This document shows, one piece after another, positions 32,702-42,830 of a stretch of 64,000 nt of DNA (position 1 is the first letter of the stretch; each line of letters starts with the position of its first letter). Below the pieces are notes generated by a model, which was not told where the DNA came from, ran no database searches, and was given only the letters and a program-made list of their open reading frames with translations. The position numbers were made by a program, and so were the translations under genes. The stretch covers positions 143,848,697-143,912,696 of the forward strand of contig CM030360.1 in the NCBI GenBank assembly GCA_017893485.1, given 5' to 3'. The DNA is from Hemerocallis citrina (taxonomy: Eukaryota; Streptophyta; Magnoliopsida; Asparagales; Asphodelaceae).

Positions 32702-35700
32702 TAGGGATGGCAACTGGGCCGGGTCAACCGGCGACCCACCCGCGACCCGCCCGTTGAACCCGGCCCGGTTAAGAGGTTGGCGGGTTCGGGTCGAACCCGT
32801 GTACAGTAACGGGTCAACCCGGGTCGAAGAAAACGCGAATCTAACCCGCCAAACCCGGCCCGCGAACCCGTTAAGAACAGCCCAACCCGCCGCCAACCTG
32901 CGGGTCGACCGCGGGTTACGACCCGTTGGACCCGTACGGGTCGAACGTTCGACCCGTTACGGGTCGACTGTTGACCCGCGGGTCGAACGGCCCGTTGGCA
33001 CTGTTCAACAGAGCCGTTGTTAACAGCTCTTTTAGCCGATTTTTAGTTTTTTTTTTTTGTTTTTTTTTTGGTTTTTTTTTCTTCATATTTTTAGCCTATA
33101 AATATCCCCAAAAATCTCCTAAAAAAGTCACACCTTACTCTCTTACTCTCTCTACTATTATACATAATTTCTAAAGAATTTTTCAACAATTGTAGTATTC
33201 AACAAGCAAGTCTACAACGAGGCATATACACGATCAATATTCGATCGTATTGAAATCAAAATTCAACGTCTTCAACGTTTTCAACTCTCTTCAACCCTCG
33301 TCAAATCTCCTTCAAGCTCTCCTCAACTCTTCAATTGCGGAATCGGCAAAGCTCTTCTTTCTAGTTCTATTCTATTCTTATTTTCACGGTTTTTTTTATA
33401 TACGCGTATTCCACGGTGAACGGTATCAAAATTTCATACCTATCTCGTTATATTTTTTTTTGCGTTGTAGTTAAAATTATTGTTGGTTTTTTGATCTTCT
33501 CTATCTCAACCCTCTTGTTTTTTAGATTTTTTTTTATAATTCACCGTTCCTACATTGTGTATTTTTTTTTACATACATTAGTACATTACTACATTATGTC
33601 TAGATCACGCTGTAGCGGTCGTAGCGGACAAGATTCCTCCTCCTCTTTCCGTAGGCCACCAATTGTCCCAACTAGTGAGCCCGCCCAAGAATATCATGAT
33701 CCTCCTACCCAACAATGGGGTACACACGACAAAGTTGTAGGTGACATACAATTGGAAGAAGAAGAACAACAACAACAACCAACCGAACACAACCCCGTAG
33801 TAGTAGGAAAAGTAGAGGTGAAATTAGTGATTGGCATAAGTTTTACGATTATATCCCGGATGAACATACTCCGGGTATAGGTTTGAAAGTTTGTAAAACA
33901 TGTGGTAAAATATACAAATTCAAGAGGGGTGACGGCAACGGCACAATTAGTAGGCACATCTAACATAACCATAAAGACCTTATTGCTGAACTACAAGGCC
34001 AACAAAAAATCAACCCTAGGACCGGTCTAGTTGATAGCCACCCTTATGATCCCGATCTTGTTCGTCGGGAAATGGCCCGATTAGTCATTAAGGAAGAGTT
34101 ACCATTTTCCTATCCCGAGAGTAGGGACTTGGAAAATTTTAATCAAACGGCCTTAAACCCTCATTTTAAAAGAATTCCGAGAAATACTTGCAAATCGGAT
34201 TGTTTTGAAATGTACATCGAAATGAAGGACGCTTTGATTGCAATTTTATAGAGTTTAACTTGTAGGGTTAGTTTAACTTCGGATTGTTGGACGGGTGTCA
34301 ACAATATTCCAATGATGGGAATAACCTGTCATTGGATCGACAATGATTGGATTCTTCAAAAAAGAATCATATCACTTGCGGCGTTGCCGTATCCCTATAG
34401 TGGCGCTGAAATAGCAAATCGTATTATAGAAATTTGTGATGTTTTTCATATTTGCGATAAAATTATGTGTATTAGTTTTGATAATGCATCTAACAACAAC
34501 GTAGCAATTACTACTTTAAAATCCGTATTAAATCCTCCATCTGACAATATTTTTCATGTTAGATGTGCATGTCATATTATAAATTTATATGTTCAAGATG
34601 CATTAAAAATAGCCGATCCATATAGAGTTAAAATTAGAAATTGTGTACATTTCATTGCATTAAGTCCAAGCATATTACAATACTGGAAAGCTTGGTGTAG
34701 GGTTAGAAATGTACCTTTTAGAAAATTTCCAAAGGATGTTAGACACCGATGGAATTCTACTTTTGATTTACTAAATGTTGTTACCGAATATAAAGCAGTT
34801 GTAAATGATTTTTGTATCGCAAAAAATATGCACAATTTTGAAATGACTCCCCCTGATTGGTTTTTTGCCGAATCTTTGTTGAAATTTTTAGAACCTTTTA
34901 AAACCGCAACTTTAAAATTTTCAAAAACATATGAATCTACTTCTAGTTTTTTAGTTCAGTTTGAATCTACATTAAATAACTTGCATGATTATTATGATAA
35001 ACGTTTTGCTTCTAGTAGTACAACTTCTGTAGTTAATTCTTCGTCTGGTACTTCTAAAGGTAAGGGTAAAAGTAGAATTGGTGATAGAATATTTAATTTA
35101 CTTGAACAAATTCAATCAAAAAAACCTAGGACTAATCAACCAAATGAATTAAATTGATATAACCAACAAGATTCTGAGCCTTCTACTTCTCCACTAGATA
35201 TTTTACAATGGTGGAAAGACCATGAATACACTTTTAGTATTCTTTCAATTATGGCTAAAGATTTACTAACTCCTCCTGTCTCCACAGTTGCTTCTAAGAG
35301 TGCATTTTCTTCAAGTGGCAGGGTTCTAACTGATTACAGGAATCGCTTGAAGCCCGACTCGTTAGAGATGCTCGTTTGTACAGAAGACTGGCTGAAGGCT
35401 GAAGATAGGACACAGGGGAAAGCACTATCAACGTCCACAAGTGGGAGCAACTCACCGGAAGAACAACAACAATAACAACAACAATAGCTGCTTTACATCA
35501 ACAATAGCAACTCGACCGACACGTTAGGAATTGTATTACATCTTTGCTTGTTATGTTAAATTAAAAAAATTGGAGTCAATTAAAATTGTATATAAGAAAT
35601 ATGTTATTGTATAAAACTTATTTGTGAATTGAATTCTTCATTTCATTAGAAATTGTGAAAATTGTATAACTTAAATTCATATGAATAATATTTCAAATTT

Positions 35701-36023
35701 TTTTGCCAATTTCACTCTCACTCTTATTATTATTATTACGATTTTTAATGTTTATTAGTATTATTACTTAGTATTATTATTATTATTTTAAGCTACAAAA
35801 AAAAAATCTACCTATATAAACGGGCCAACCCGCGGGTCGACCCGACCCGACCCGGGTTGAACCCTAAAGGGTTCACGGGTTGGGCGGGCCACCCAAATCA
35901 AGTTTGGGCCCGGCCCGGACCGGCCCGGCTAAGTGGCCAAACCGGCCCGAGCCCGCCTAAGATACGTGCCAACCCGTACGGGTTAGGCCCAGCCCAGCCC
36001 GTTCGACCCGTTCGCCATCCTTA
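32702..36023 (+). mobile_element. hAT transposon, 3.32 kb, TSD TTCATGAG
   Basis: The terminal inverted repeats are TAGGGATGGCAACTGGGCC on the left and TAAGGATGGCGAACGGGTC when the right end is read on the minus strand. A perfect 8-bp duplication TTCATGAG (32694-32701, 36024-36031) fits hAT. About 300 bp at the left end and 200 bp at the right end are GC-rich and filled with GGGTCGACCCG-type repeats in both orientations, likely transposase-binding subterminal repeats. The AT-rich interior carries a disrupted transposase at 33596-35475. It inserted into the solo LTR 28363-36493. Confidence 0.93.
33596..35475 (+). pseudogene. hAT transposase (BED finger, RNase H-like core, dimerisation domain), disrupted
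   Basis: ATG at 33596 opens a Ser/Arg/Gln-rich N-terminus. After a frame change near 33805 comes a BED zinc finger: WHKFYDYIPDEHTPGIG, VCKTCGKIYKFKRGDG, and an H-x-stop-H-N-H end with TAA at about 33961. The RNase H-like core has LTSDCWTG at about 34275 and ISFDNASNNN at about 34480 (the two Asp positions expected for the triad), then RHRWNSTFDLL at 34750. A TAG at 34249-34251 interrupts it. Another stop, TGA 35155-35157, precedes LDILQWWKDH and LLTPPVSTVASKSAFSSSGR, the hAT C-terminal dimerisation domain (35200-35400). The segment between LHDYYDKRFA and the WWK box is much shorter than in relatives. The third catalytic residue is expected there and appears lost. Confidence 0.9.
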
Positions 36024-39000
36024 TTCATGAGTCAATCTTCTCATGGTGAAATACCTCCACCCTTGGATTTCATCAAGATCAATCTATGATCATATGATGC
36101 TAGGGTTCCTAACCCTAGGTTAGGTCAAGGAACCCTAGGTCACCATACCCCGATCTAACCCTTATGCACAATTCCAATCCACATTCAATTCAAGCACTAG
36201 CTTAATTGAAAAATAACCAATATATATAAATTTAAAATCCATAAAAAATACATGTTTTATAGAAATTATAATTTTCTCCTGAGAATTGTCTGGTCGAAAC
36301 AATTGGGACAGAACCATAGTTTAATTGAGAAGATATTCCGAGTTTACCTCATTGGGTTCAGAACAGCTTGTATGTCTGAATCTCTCAATTTAACTGATAA
36401 TTACTAGGAAAAATATGTAATCGTGTCCAATATCTTAACTGTGCATGGATTACTATGCAAAAATAGCTATATGCTAATTTGCAGGGTATTACAAAAAGAG
36501 TGCCTCAAAATCAATAAAGAAGAAAATCAAAATTTGTTTTAAGTTTGTTATGAAAAGTTTGCAATACAACAAGTCTAGATTGGGAGGCAAATAACAGAGA
36601 ATTGAGAGAGGAGGCAAAAACCGTACAAAATGTAAAGAAAAAAAAGAACAAAAAATGAAAGCAAACCGATTTGAGCCGAGGCTTGTGTAACACACAACAC
36701 CCTTAAAATAGATTCGCCTCGTCCTGGTGTTGGAGATTGCAGAGGCGTCCGTCTCCCAGAATACAATGGCAGAGGAGTGTTGATTGTAGCACTAGGTCAC
36801 ACTACTGAACTAAAACAGTGTAGAACTCTATCACTGACTCAACAGAAACACCGGAATAACTGGAATGAAAAGAATGAACAGACAGAAATTTTTCTGGTGT
36901 GAAGAAAGAGAATAGATGGGTCTCAATTTATAGGGGACGGGGAAGACGGGTGAATAAATGCACAGGAAGTAATGGCAGACAAAACCGTTTTTCAGTTTTA
37001 AAACGTGTGAATCAATGCAGCAGACAAAAATGTTTTGTCAATTTTTGCCTTGATTCGTCCGTTACATAAACAAAATTGTTTCTGCATGTATTTAGGTCGT
37101 TACGGATCGGAAAAATCATAACTGGTGCAAAAAAATTCCCTACGTGGTGTGGGGCTGGAGATTGCAGAGACGTCCGTCTCCCAAGATACAACGGCTGAGG
37201 AGTTTGATTGTAGCACCACGTCACACTCCCGAACTGAAGCAGTGTAGAACTCTATCACCAACTTAACAGAAACATCGGAACAACTGGAATGAGAAGAAAG
37301 AACTGAGAGAAACTTTTCTGGTGTGAAGAATGAGAAGAGAGGGGGTCTCAATTTATAGGGGACAGGAAAACAAGTGAATGAATGCACAGGAAGTAACGGC
37401 AGACAAACCATTTCTCAATTTTAAAACATGTGAATCAATGCAGCTGACAAAAATGTTTCATCGATTTTTGCCTTGATTCGTCCGTTACAGAGATGAAATT
37501 GTTTATGCATCTATTTCGGCCGTTACAGATCAGAAAAATCAGAACTGGTGCAAAAAGATTCCCCACACGGGGTGGGTGTCACACCCTGCTTCTCAAGATA
37601 CGGAAACACGAGCACGTAACAAAGGCTCACCGAATGATGTGTACATTATCCATAAGCTGTAACAGATTAACTCAACAATATACAAGAGATCATAACCACA
37701 TAAACAATGAATAAACTCCAAAATAATCATGAAATAAGTTCACAAAGCAATATCCAACATCTGGGAGATAAGTAAACTTTGGGACAAAAACGCCCGGAAC
37801 ACAAAATATAAAAACAGTAGTAGCAACTAAAAAAAACATGAAGACAAGAAACTAATGTAGGCTAACTAAAAGAATCGACTTCGTCATCTAGAATATCTGT
37901 TCACCAAGTCCTTCAGTCAATTCATCTCCTGTACCTGTGATTTCAACATCTAGAGTGGAGAAAAAATGTCCGTTAGAGCAAGCATCAGACAGCAAGTAGC
38001 AACAAGCAATGAACAAGAAAACATGCATGACAAGGATCAAGCAACGTGAGGAAGAAAAAAGGCATGGCAAGGAACAAGCAACGTAGACAAGAGATCGTGT
38101 AATCAAGCATGGAACAAGTAACAAGTGTAGCATGTAAACGAGTAACAGGAAGCATGTAAACGAGTAACAGAGAGCATGTAAACACGTAAACATGTAAACA
38201 TGGAACATGTAACTTGTAATCAAGAATCATGCAAGTGCTCAGTGTAAATTGTATGTCTAGCATTCTTTTATAAATCCTAACTAATGCATGCACTCCTGCA
38301 TCCCATACCACAGGTCGGGTGCATACAAACAAGTTAACATTTAGACTCTAATGGTGAATTATATAGGGCCATGTACTCGGATCTTCCAGTGACACTAACA
38401 AGAATCATAACGTATAACCAAGCACAATGTCAAGTAACCAAGAATAATGTCAAGTAACCAAGAATGATGTCATGTAACCAAAAATAATTTCATGTAAACA
38501 TGGGTCACTATTACAAGAAACACGGGCCTCCTTCCGAGTACGCTCTCCTATATTGTCCACTACTAGATTCTTTCCCTTATTACCCCAGCTTGTCGTTCTT
38601 TTTACAATGATTATACATGGACATGCAAGAATGGCAGCGGGGCTTCGGTGTCGACGGTGTGCTGGCGATGGCGGAGGTGGTGCACAGGGCGACTGCGGTG
38701 GTGAGAGACGACAGGTCTTCGGGACTGCGACAGGGAGGACAACGGTGAGGAGAACAGGGGAAGACGAGGTCGATGGGTTTAGGGGCACGGGCATCGAGGT
38801 CAGGGCGAGGGAGATGAGGAGCTTGACGAGGAAGACGAGGTGATGGGTGGTGGCTGGATGGAGGAGAGGCGTTTCGGTGGTGGACGCGTCAGGAAGGTGA
38901 CGAAGGGAAGCAGCAATGGTGAACGACGATGGGGTGAGAAGGCAAGGCGTTGACGGGCTCGCGAGGTGGGTGTGCTCGGGATGGTGAAGGCGGGGATCGA

Positions 39001-39217
39001 CAAGGGCGATGGAGGTGGTCGATGGGTGCAGGCGACAGAATGGTAGAGGACAAAAGGATGACGATGAGGGATGAGGTGGCAAGGCGGGGTGAGGTCGAAC
39101 GGGGTGCTCGGGGTTGCGGTGGCGGCATTGCTGGCTCAGCTGTGGAATAGCAGACGACAGGGATGGACGAACGGGGGGTTGGGTTTCGAAAAGAAACAGA
39201 GGAGGAAGAGAGAGCGG

Positions 39218-39253
<36 letters not shown>

Positions 39254-39399
39254 GATTAATTAGGGTTAATTAATAGGATGTGGATTAGGGTAGCAAGTTA
39301 ATGGATTAGGATCCAATAAGATGGGTTTGGGTTTAAATTTAAATAGTTAAATAGAAATGAAATATTGGGTTAACGGAGTTGTGTTTAGGATTATAGGGT

Positions 39400-39402
<3 letters not shown>

Positions 39403-39471
<69 letters not shown>
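39403..39471. repeat. (AT)n microsatellite
   Basis: About 34 AT units within the solo LTR 37577-40072. Confidence 0.92.
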
Positions 39472-39474
<3 letters not shown>

Positions 39475-39779
39475 CCAAATAATGAAATACATATAGAATG
39501 GAGTATGTTTGGGCTTCACTCAATAATAAAATAATCTAATAAGACAACAAATAAAATCATAGAATTGAATAGGATTTTTATGCATTAAATCAAAATACCA
39601 ATTAGTAATTAGATAAAATGAAGTATAATTTGGGTTTGCATTTAAAAAATAACAAATCCAAAATCATCTGTAAAGTAGGTTAAAATTAAACTTTGGGTTA
39701 AATTAATGGGCTTCATATCAATAAATAAAAGATGGATTAAAATTTATGGACTTTAACAAATTAATAAACAATCAAAGAA

Positions 39780-39871
<92 letters not shown>
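39780..39871. repeat. (AAT)n followed by (ATT)n inverted microsatellite
   Basis: About 17 AAT units run directly into about 13 ATT units, giving a perfect hairpin of about 40 bp per arm. Confidence 0.92.
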
Positions 39872-39874
<3 letters not shown>

Positions 39875-40096
39875 ACAAAAATATGATTTGTATCACAATA
39901 TAGAAATTATTTGAAAATATCTACAAATACAATGAATGAATAGAAATGGATTTTAATAGGAGATTTAAAATAAATTTAAGACAAAATGAATTCAAGATAA
40001 CAGAAAATTTATAAAGAATCCAAACACAGAAAATTCACAGAAAAGTATGTATAGATGGAAACGGGGGTTATAGTGGGGTTCAAGTTGGCATTTGTG

Positions 40097-40767
40097 TCAC
40101 GATGGCATCTGGGCCGGGTTGACCCACGACCTGCCCGCAACCCGCCTACAAAGACCCAACCCGCGTTGACCCAGTCCAGGTTCAGGTGAAACCCGATACC
40201 CTTACTGGGTTGAACCGGGTCAGCAAAAACTCAAACCAAACCCGCTCAACCCGGCCCACACAACCCGAAACCCGATGTAACCTGACTCGAACCCGACCCG
40301 TGACCCACCGGGTTTGTGGATCTGACCCGTTTCGTTTTTTTAAATATCTTTTTTGCTATTTGTTTTTTTAATCTTTTTTTCTGCAAAATATATGTATATA
40401 TATATATATATATACTGCAAAATATATGTATATATATGTGCATATGCATATAGATATACTCTAAAATATTTCAAAATTTTATAAAAATGAGTGTGGACAT
40501 TAAAATTAGTTGATTACTAACTACTACTCAATTAGACAACCCCCACCCTAGCTATTCTGACCAACTTCACCTCCTCACTTCTCTCATCTCGTGAGACTAA
40601 AAGTTTTCAAATTTTAAAATCCAAATAGATTTAGTCTCACATTGGTGAGTTGCTAGAAGTGATGAGATGGAGTTTGCTATAAATAGCTAGGGTGGGCTAA
40701 TTAAGTAAGGGTAGTGAGCAATTAATTTTGTTGTTCACTCATTTGATATAAAATTTAAAATATTAAC

Positions 40768-40844
<77 letters not shown>

Positions 40845-41114
40845 ACCCAACCCGGTCCAACCCGCGACCCGCAACCCGGCCCGGTCCGAAACGGGGTCAA
40901 CCCGAAAGGGTTCACGGGTCGAGATTTTGGTTTTTCAACCCGGCCCGGCCTAGCCGGATTATTGAGCCAACCCGACCCGAGCCCGCTCGCACTAGCGAAC
41001 CCAGCGGGTTTGGGCCCGGCCCGGCCCGGTGAGCCCGACTGCCAACCCTATGGTGTGCACACAAGCCGTATGTATGGGCCCGGCCCGGCATGGTGAGCCC
41101 GACTGCCAACCCTA
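40097..41114. mobile_element. Non-autonomous hAT relative, GC-rich ends
   Basis: The left end (GATGGCATCTGGGCCGGGTTGACCC) resembles the left TIR of the hAT transposon at 32702, and the right end on the minus strand begins TAGGGTTGGCAGTCGGGCT. Both subterminal zones carry the CCCGACCCG/GGGTTGACCC repeats seen in that element. The interior is AT-rich with (TA)n at about 40394-40420 and 40770-40839 and no transposase. The right end is present twice as a tandem unit of about 64 bp (ends at 41050 and 41114). I could not find a clear 8-bp duplication. Confidence 0.7.
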
Positions 41115-41294
41115 TGTCGCAAACACAAGCCGCATGTAATCCGGTCCAAGATTTGCACCCTCCCTCCCCTGCGCTTGCGAGAGAGAGCCTTCTAACTTGC
41201 TTTCTTACAAAGCCAAGAAAGGGTCATCTTTCCAAGTTTTTTCACAAAATCTCACTCATCTAATCAGGTTGTTTAAAAAAACCTCATCGAACTA

Positions 41295-41529
41295 ATGCTT
41301 TTATTCAGATTTCTCAGGGCTTCCGTTGAATTCCTATTACACTCAACAGCAAACAATCGATTCCCCATTTCCCTTTCATCTTCATCTCCTTCTCCTTCTC
41401 CTTCTCCTTCTCTTAGGCAAGTAGGACCCACCAGTTTTCCCACTTCATGCAGAAAAACCCAGCTCAAGATACCCACTTTCTGTGTTTCATATTCAACTCA
41501 TGTTTCAATTTGGAATTTGGTAAAAGAGG
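41295..41529 (+). pseudogene. Candidate captured first exon, organelle-targeting-like N-terminus
   Basis: ATG at 41295 opens a frame beginning MLLFRFLRASVEFLLHST, rich in Arg, Ser and Leu and free of acidic residues early on, followed by a (Ser-Pro) repeat from a CTCCTT array and a QVGPTSFPTSCRKTQLKIPT segment. It ends at AAAGAG|GTATTATC, a plausible donor. Such an N-terminus is like a mitochondrial or plastid transit peptide. I do not recognise the protein. The ATG lies inside the left TIR, so the start may be TIR-derived. It could instead be a small host gene, but the inverted repeats on both sides argue for capture. Confidence 0.4.
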
Positions 41530-42419
41530 TATTATCTTTTATGGGCTCATTTTCGATTGTAGGGAGTGACTGCTGATTGTGGTTATCCTAGATGGGTTGT
41601 TTAGATTCTACTGGCATGTTAGATTGTAGACTATATTAGGAATTTAATGATAATGGCTTGGGTTTGGTGATTATGAAAGAATTTAGTTAATTTAATTTAA
41701 AAAGATAAAATCTTGTATATGTTTAGATGATATTATTGATTAATTCTGTTTACTGGGTTTGGAGATTCATCATCATCATCATTACAATCATCATCATTTT
41801 TAAAGAAGGACCAGGTATTGAGTACAAGGTTGTATAGTAGGGACTAGGGATGACAACATTGGAAGGATTTTAAAATTCTAGAAGGTGAAAGATGATAGGT
41901 TTGATATAGGGATTACATGATTCGACACTAGGTTATACATGAAGCCACGAGTTACTTGTAGCAAATTCTTGATGTTGTGGGTAACTAGTTGCAGTTGTAT
42001 TAGATGTCATATTTTGGGTAGAACCCGTGCTTATATCTCTTGTATTTACACTAGATATTATATCCAGTCAAGTGAATCAATGAGAACTAACATACAATTT
42101 TCATGGTATAGAGCTAAGTTTCTATTTTAGTATTATGTTTTTTTTCTATGAAATATATGATAATCAACGACATTTACTTATTCATCTAACTTTTTAGGTT
42201 ATAGTGGTATGTGTTATTTTAGTACTATTGAAGCTGTTATAGTGGTTTGTATATAGGGGATTTTTTTTTGGTCACTAAGGTGCACTGGTTTTGTATATGT
42301 GATGTTTTAGTACTTTTGAAGCTCATCATAACACTAGTGTGTGTTACTAATATAGGGGAGTTCTGATTTTGAAACTGATATAGACGGAGTTGTATATTTG
42401 TGATATATTTTTGTATCAG

Positions 42420-42567
42420 GAACTGGTTTGGCACATGATGTTTTTCCTGTTTGTGACATTTCTGATGTTAATTGTGGTGTGAATGTGTTGAATTTGTTGG
42501 ACGTTGTATTTGTTGATGAAATGATTAAGGATGTGAGAATGTTATATATTGTGCATTTATCTTGATA
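42420..42567 (+). pseudogene. Candidate captured downstream exon
   Basis: A T-rich tract ending TTGTATCAG (about 42411-42419) could be a splice acceptor. After it a frame reads TGLAHDVFPVCDISDVNCGV and on to a stop near 42565. I see no known domain. Linkage to the exon at 41295 is inference. Confidence 0.3.
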
Positions 42568-42830
42568 ATTTTGATGAGAATGTGTTTAATGTGGTGGATG
42601 TTAGATTTGTTGATTTGTTGTTGGATTTTGATAGCAGGTCAAACTATATATGATGAGTGTGAGATTAAGCATAACCTAATTGGATGAGGTTTCTGAATAA
42701 AAGCTTTAATTCTATGAGGTTTTTTAAAACAACTTGAGTAGATGAACGGGCTTTGGTGAAAAAACTTAGAAAGATGAATAAAGTTTTTTAGTACCATCAG
42801 AGTAGATGAATAAGATTTTGATAATGTTCA

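Larger units (their letters stand above)
28363..36493 (-). mobile_element. Solo LTR with nested hAT transposon, TSD AAAAG
   Basis: Starts TGTAACGCCCCGGATCC at 28363 and ends GCAGGGTATTACA at 36493. A perfect 5-bp duplication AAAAG (28358-28362, 36494-36498) flanks it. Excluding the hAT transposon 32702-36023, the LTR is about 4.8 kb, including a tandem duplication of about 510 bp (31255-32269). A TATAAGTA stretch on the minus strand near 32518-32511 followed by a CT-rich leader, and the terminal sequence type, suggest minus orientation. No gag, pol or PBS is present. Its ends resemble those of the solo LTR at 2953, though the interiors differ. Confidence 0.85.
37577..40072 (-). mobile_element. 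Solo LTR, 2.5 kb, TSD GTGGG
   Basis: Starts TGTCACACCCTGC at 37577 and ends ACGGGGGTTATA at 40072, flanked by GTGGG on both sides (37572-37576, 40073-40077). The start, the CATAAGCTGT stretch and the end align with the solo LTR 12424-16228, so it is the same family in minus orientation. The last two bases are TA where CA is usual, probably a mutation. A GC-rich leader (39220-38620 on the minus strand), a (TA)n run at 39403-39471 and an AAT/ATT inverted microsatellite (39780-39871) lie inside. No coding genes. Confidence 0.78.
24099..41209 (-). mobile_element. Ty1/copia element copia-2 with nested insertions
   Basis: Minus-strand copia. 3' LTR 24099-24848, pol/gag remnant 25790-28330, and 5' LTR 36546-41209 (interrupted). 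Both LTR ends start TGTTATGAAAAGTTTGCAAT on the plus strand and finish CTTTCTTACA. Inside it are a solo LTR (28363-36493) with a hAT transposon, and inside its 5' LTR another solo LTR (37577-40072) and a hAT relative (40097-41114). No clear PBS is seen after the 5' LTR. The left flank is gypsy RT; the right flank is the TIR element with exons, so no matching target duplication is visible and the right border was probably rearranged. Confidence 0.8.
36546..41209 (-). mobile_element. 5' LTR of copia-2 with internal duplication and insertions
   Basis: Matches the 3' LTR 24099-24848. Relative to it there is a tandem duplication of about 425 bp (36730-37130 repeated at 37150-37560), a solo LTR (37577-40072) and a hAT relative (40097-41114). 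The part after the insertions resumes with GGTCCAAGATTTGCACCCTCC and ends CTTTCTTACA as in the 3' copy. Confidence 0.78.
41227..42830 (+). mobile_element. TIR element with captured gene exons (Pack-type)
   Basis: The ends form inverted repeats of about 95 bp: 41227-41321 matches the minus strand of 42779-42686, with shared CATCTTTC(C/T)AAGTTTTTTCAC and (A/G)AAAAAACCTCATMGAA and CTTTTATTCAG stretches. The right side has about 50 bp of additional related sequence outside the matched part (ATTCATCTACTCTGATGGTAC), so the left terminus is probably cut off at the copia-2 border. Between the TIRs lies host-gene-like sequence with a coding frame at 41295 ending in a splice-donor-like GTATTATC, and a candidate second exon near 42420. 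The layout fits a gene-capturing Mutator-like element. No target duplication was found. Confidence 0.6.

Noticed and set aside
33250..33590. Coding start of the hAT transposase further upstream
   Set aside because: The region is the GC-poor leader with T-runs; Phe-rich frames here show no similarity, and the ATG at 33596 starts the Ser/Arg/Gln-rich N-terminus leading into the BED finger.
38450..39220. 256-codon Pro/Ser-rich open frame on the minus strand
   Set aside because: It lies in the GC-rich leader of a solo LTR, overlaps frames of similar size on the other strand, has no domain, and its length follows from base composition.
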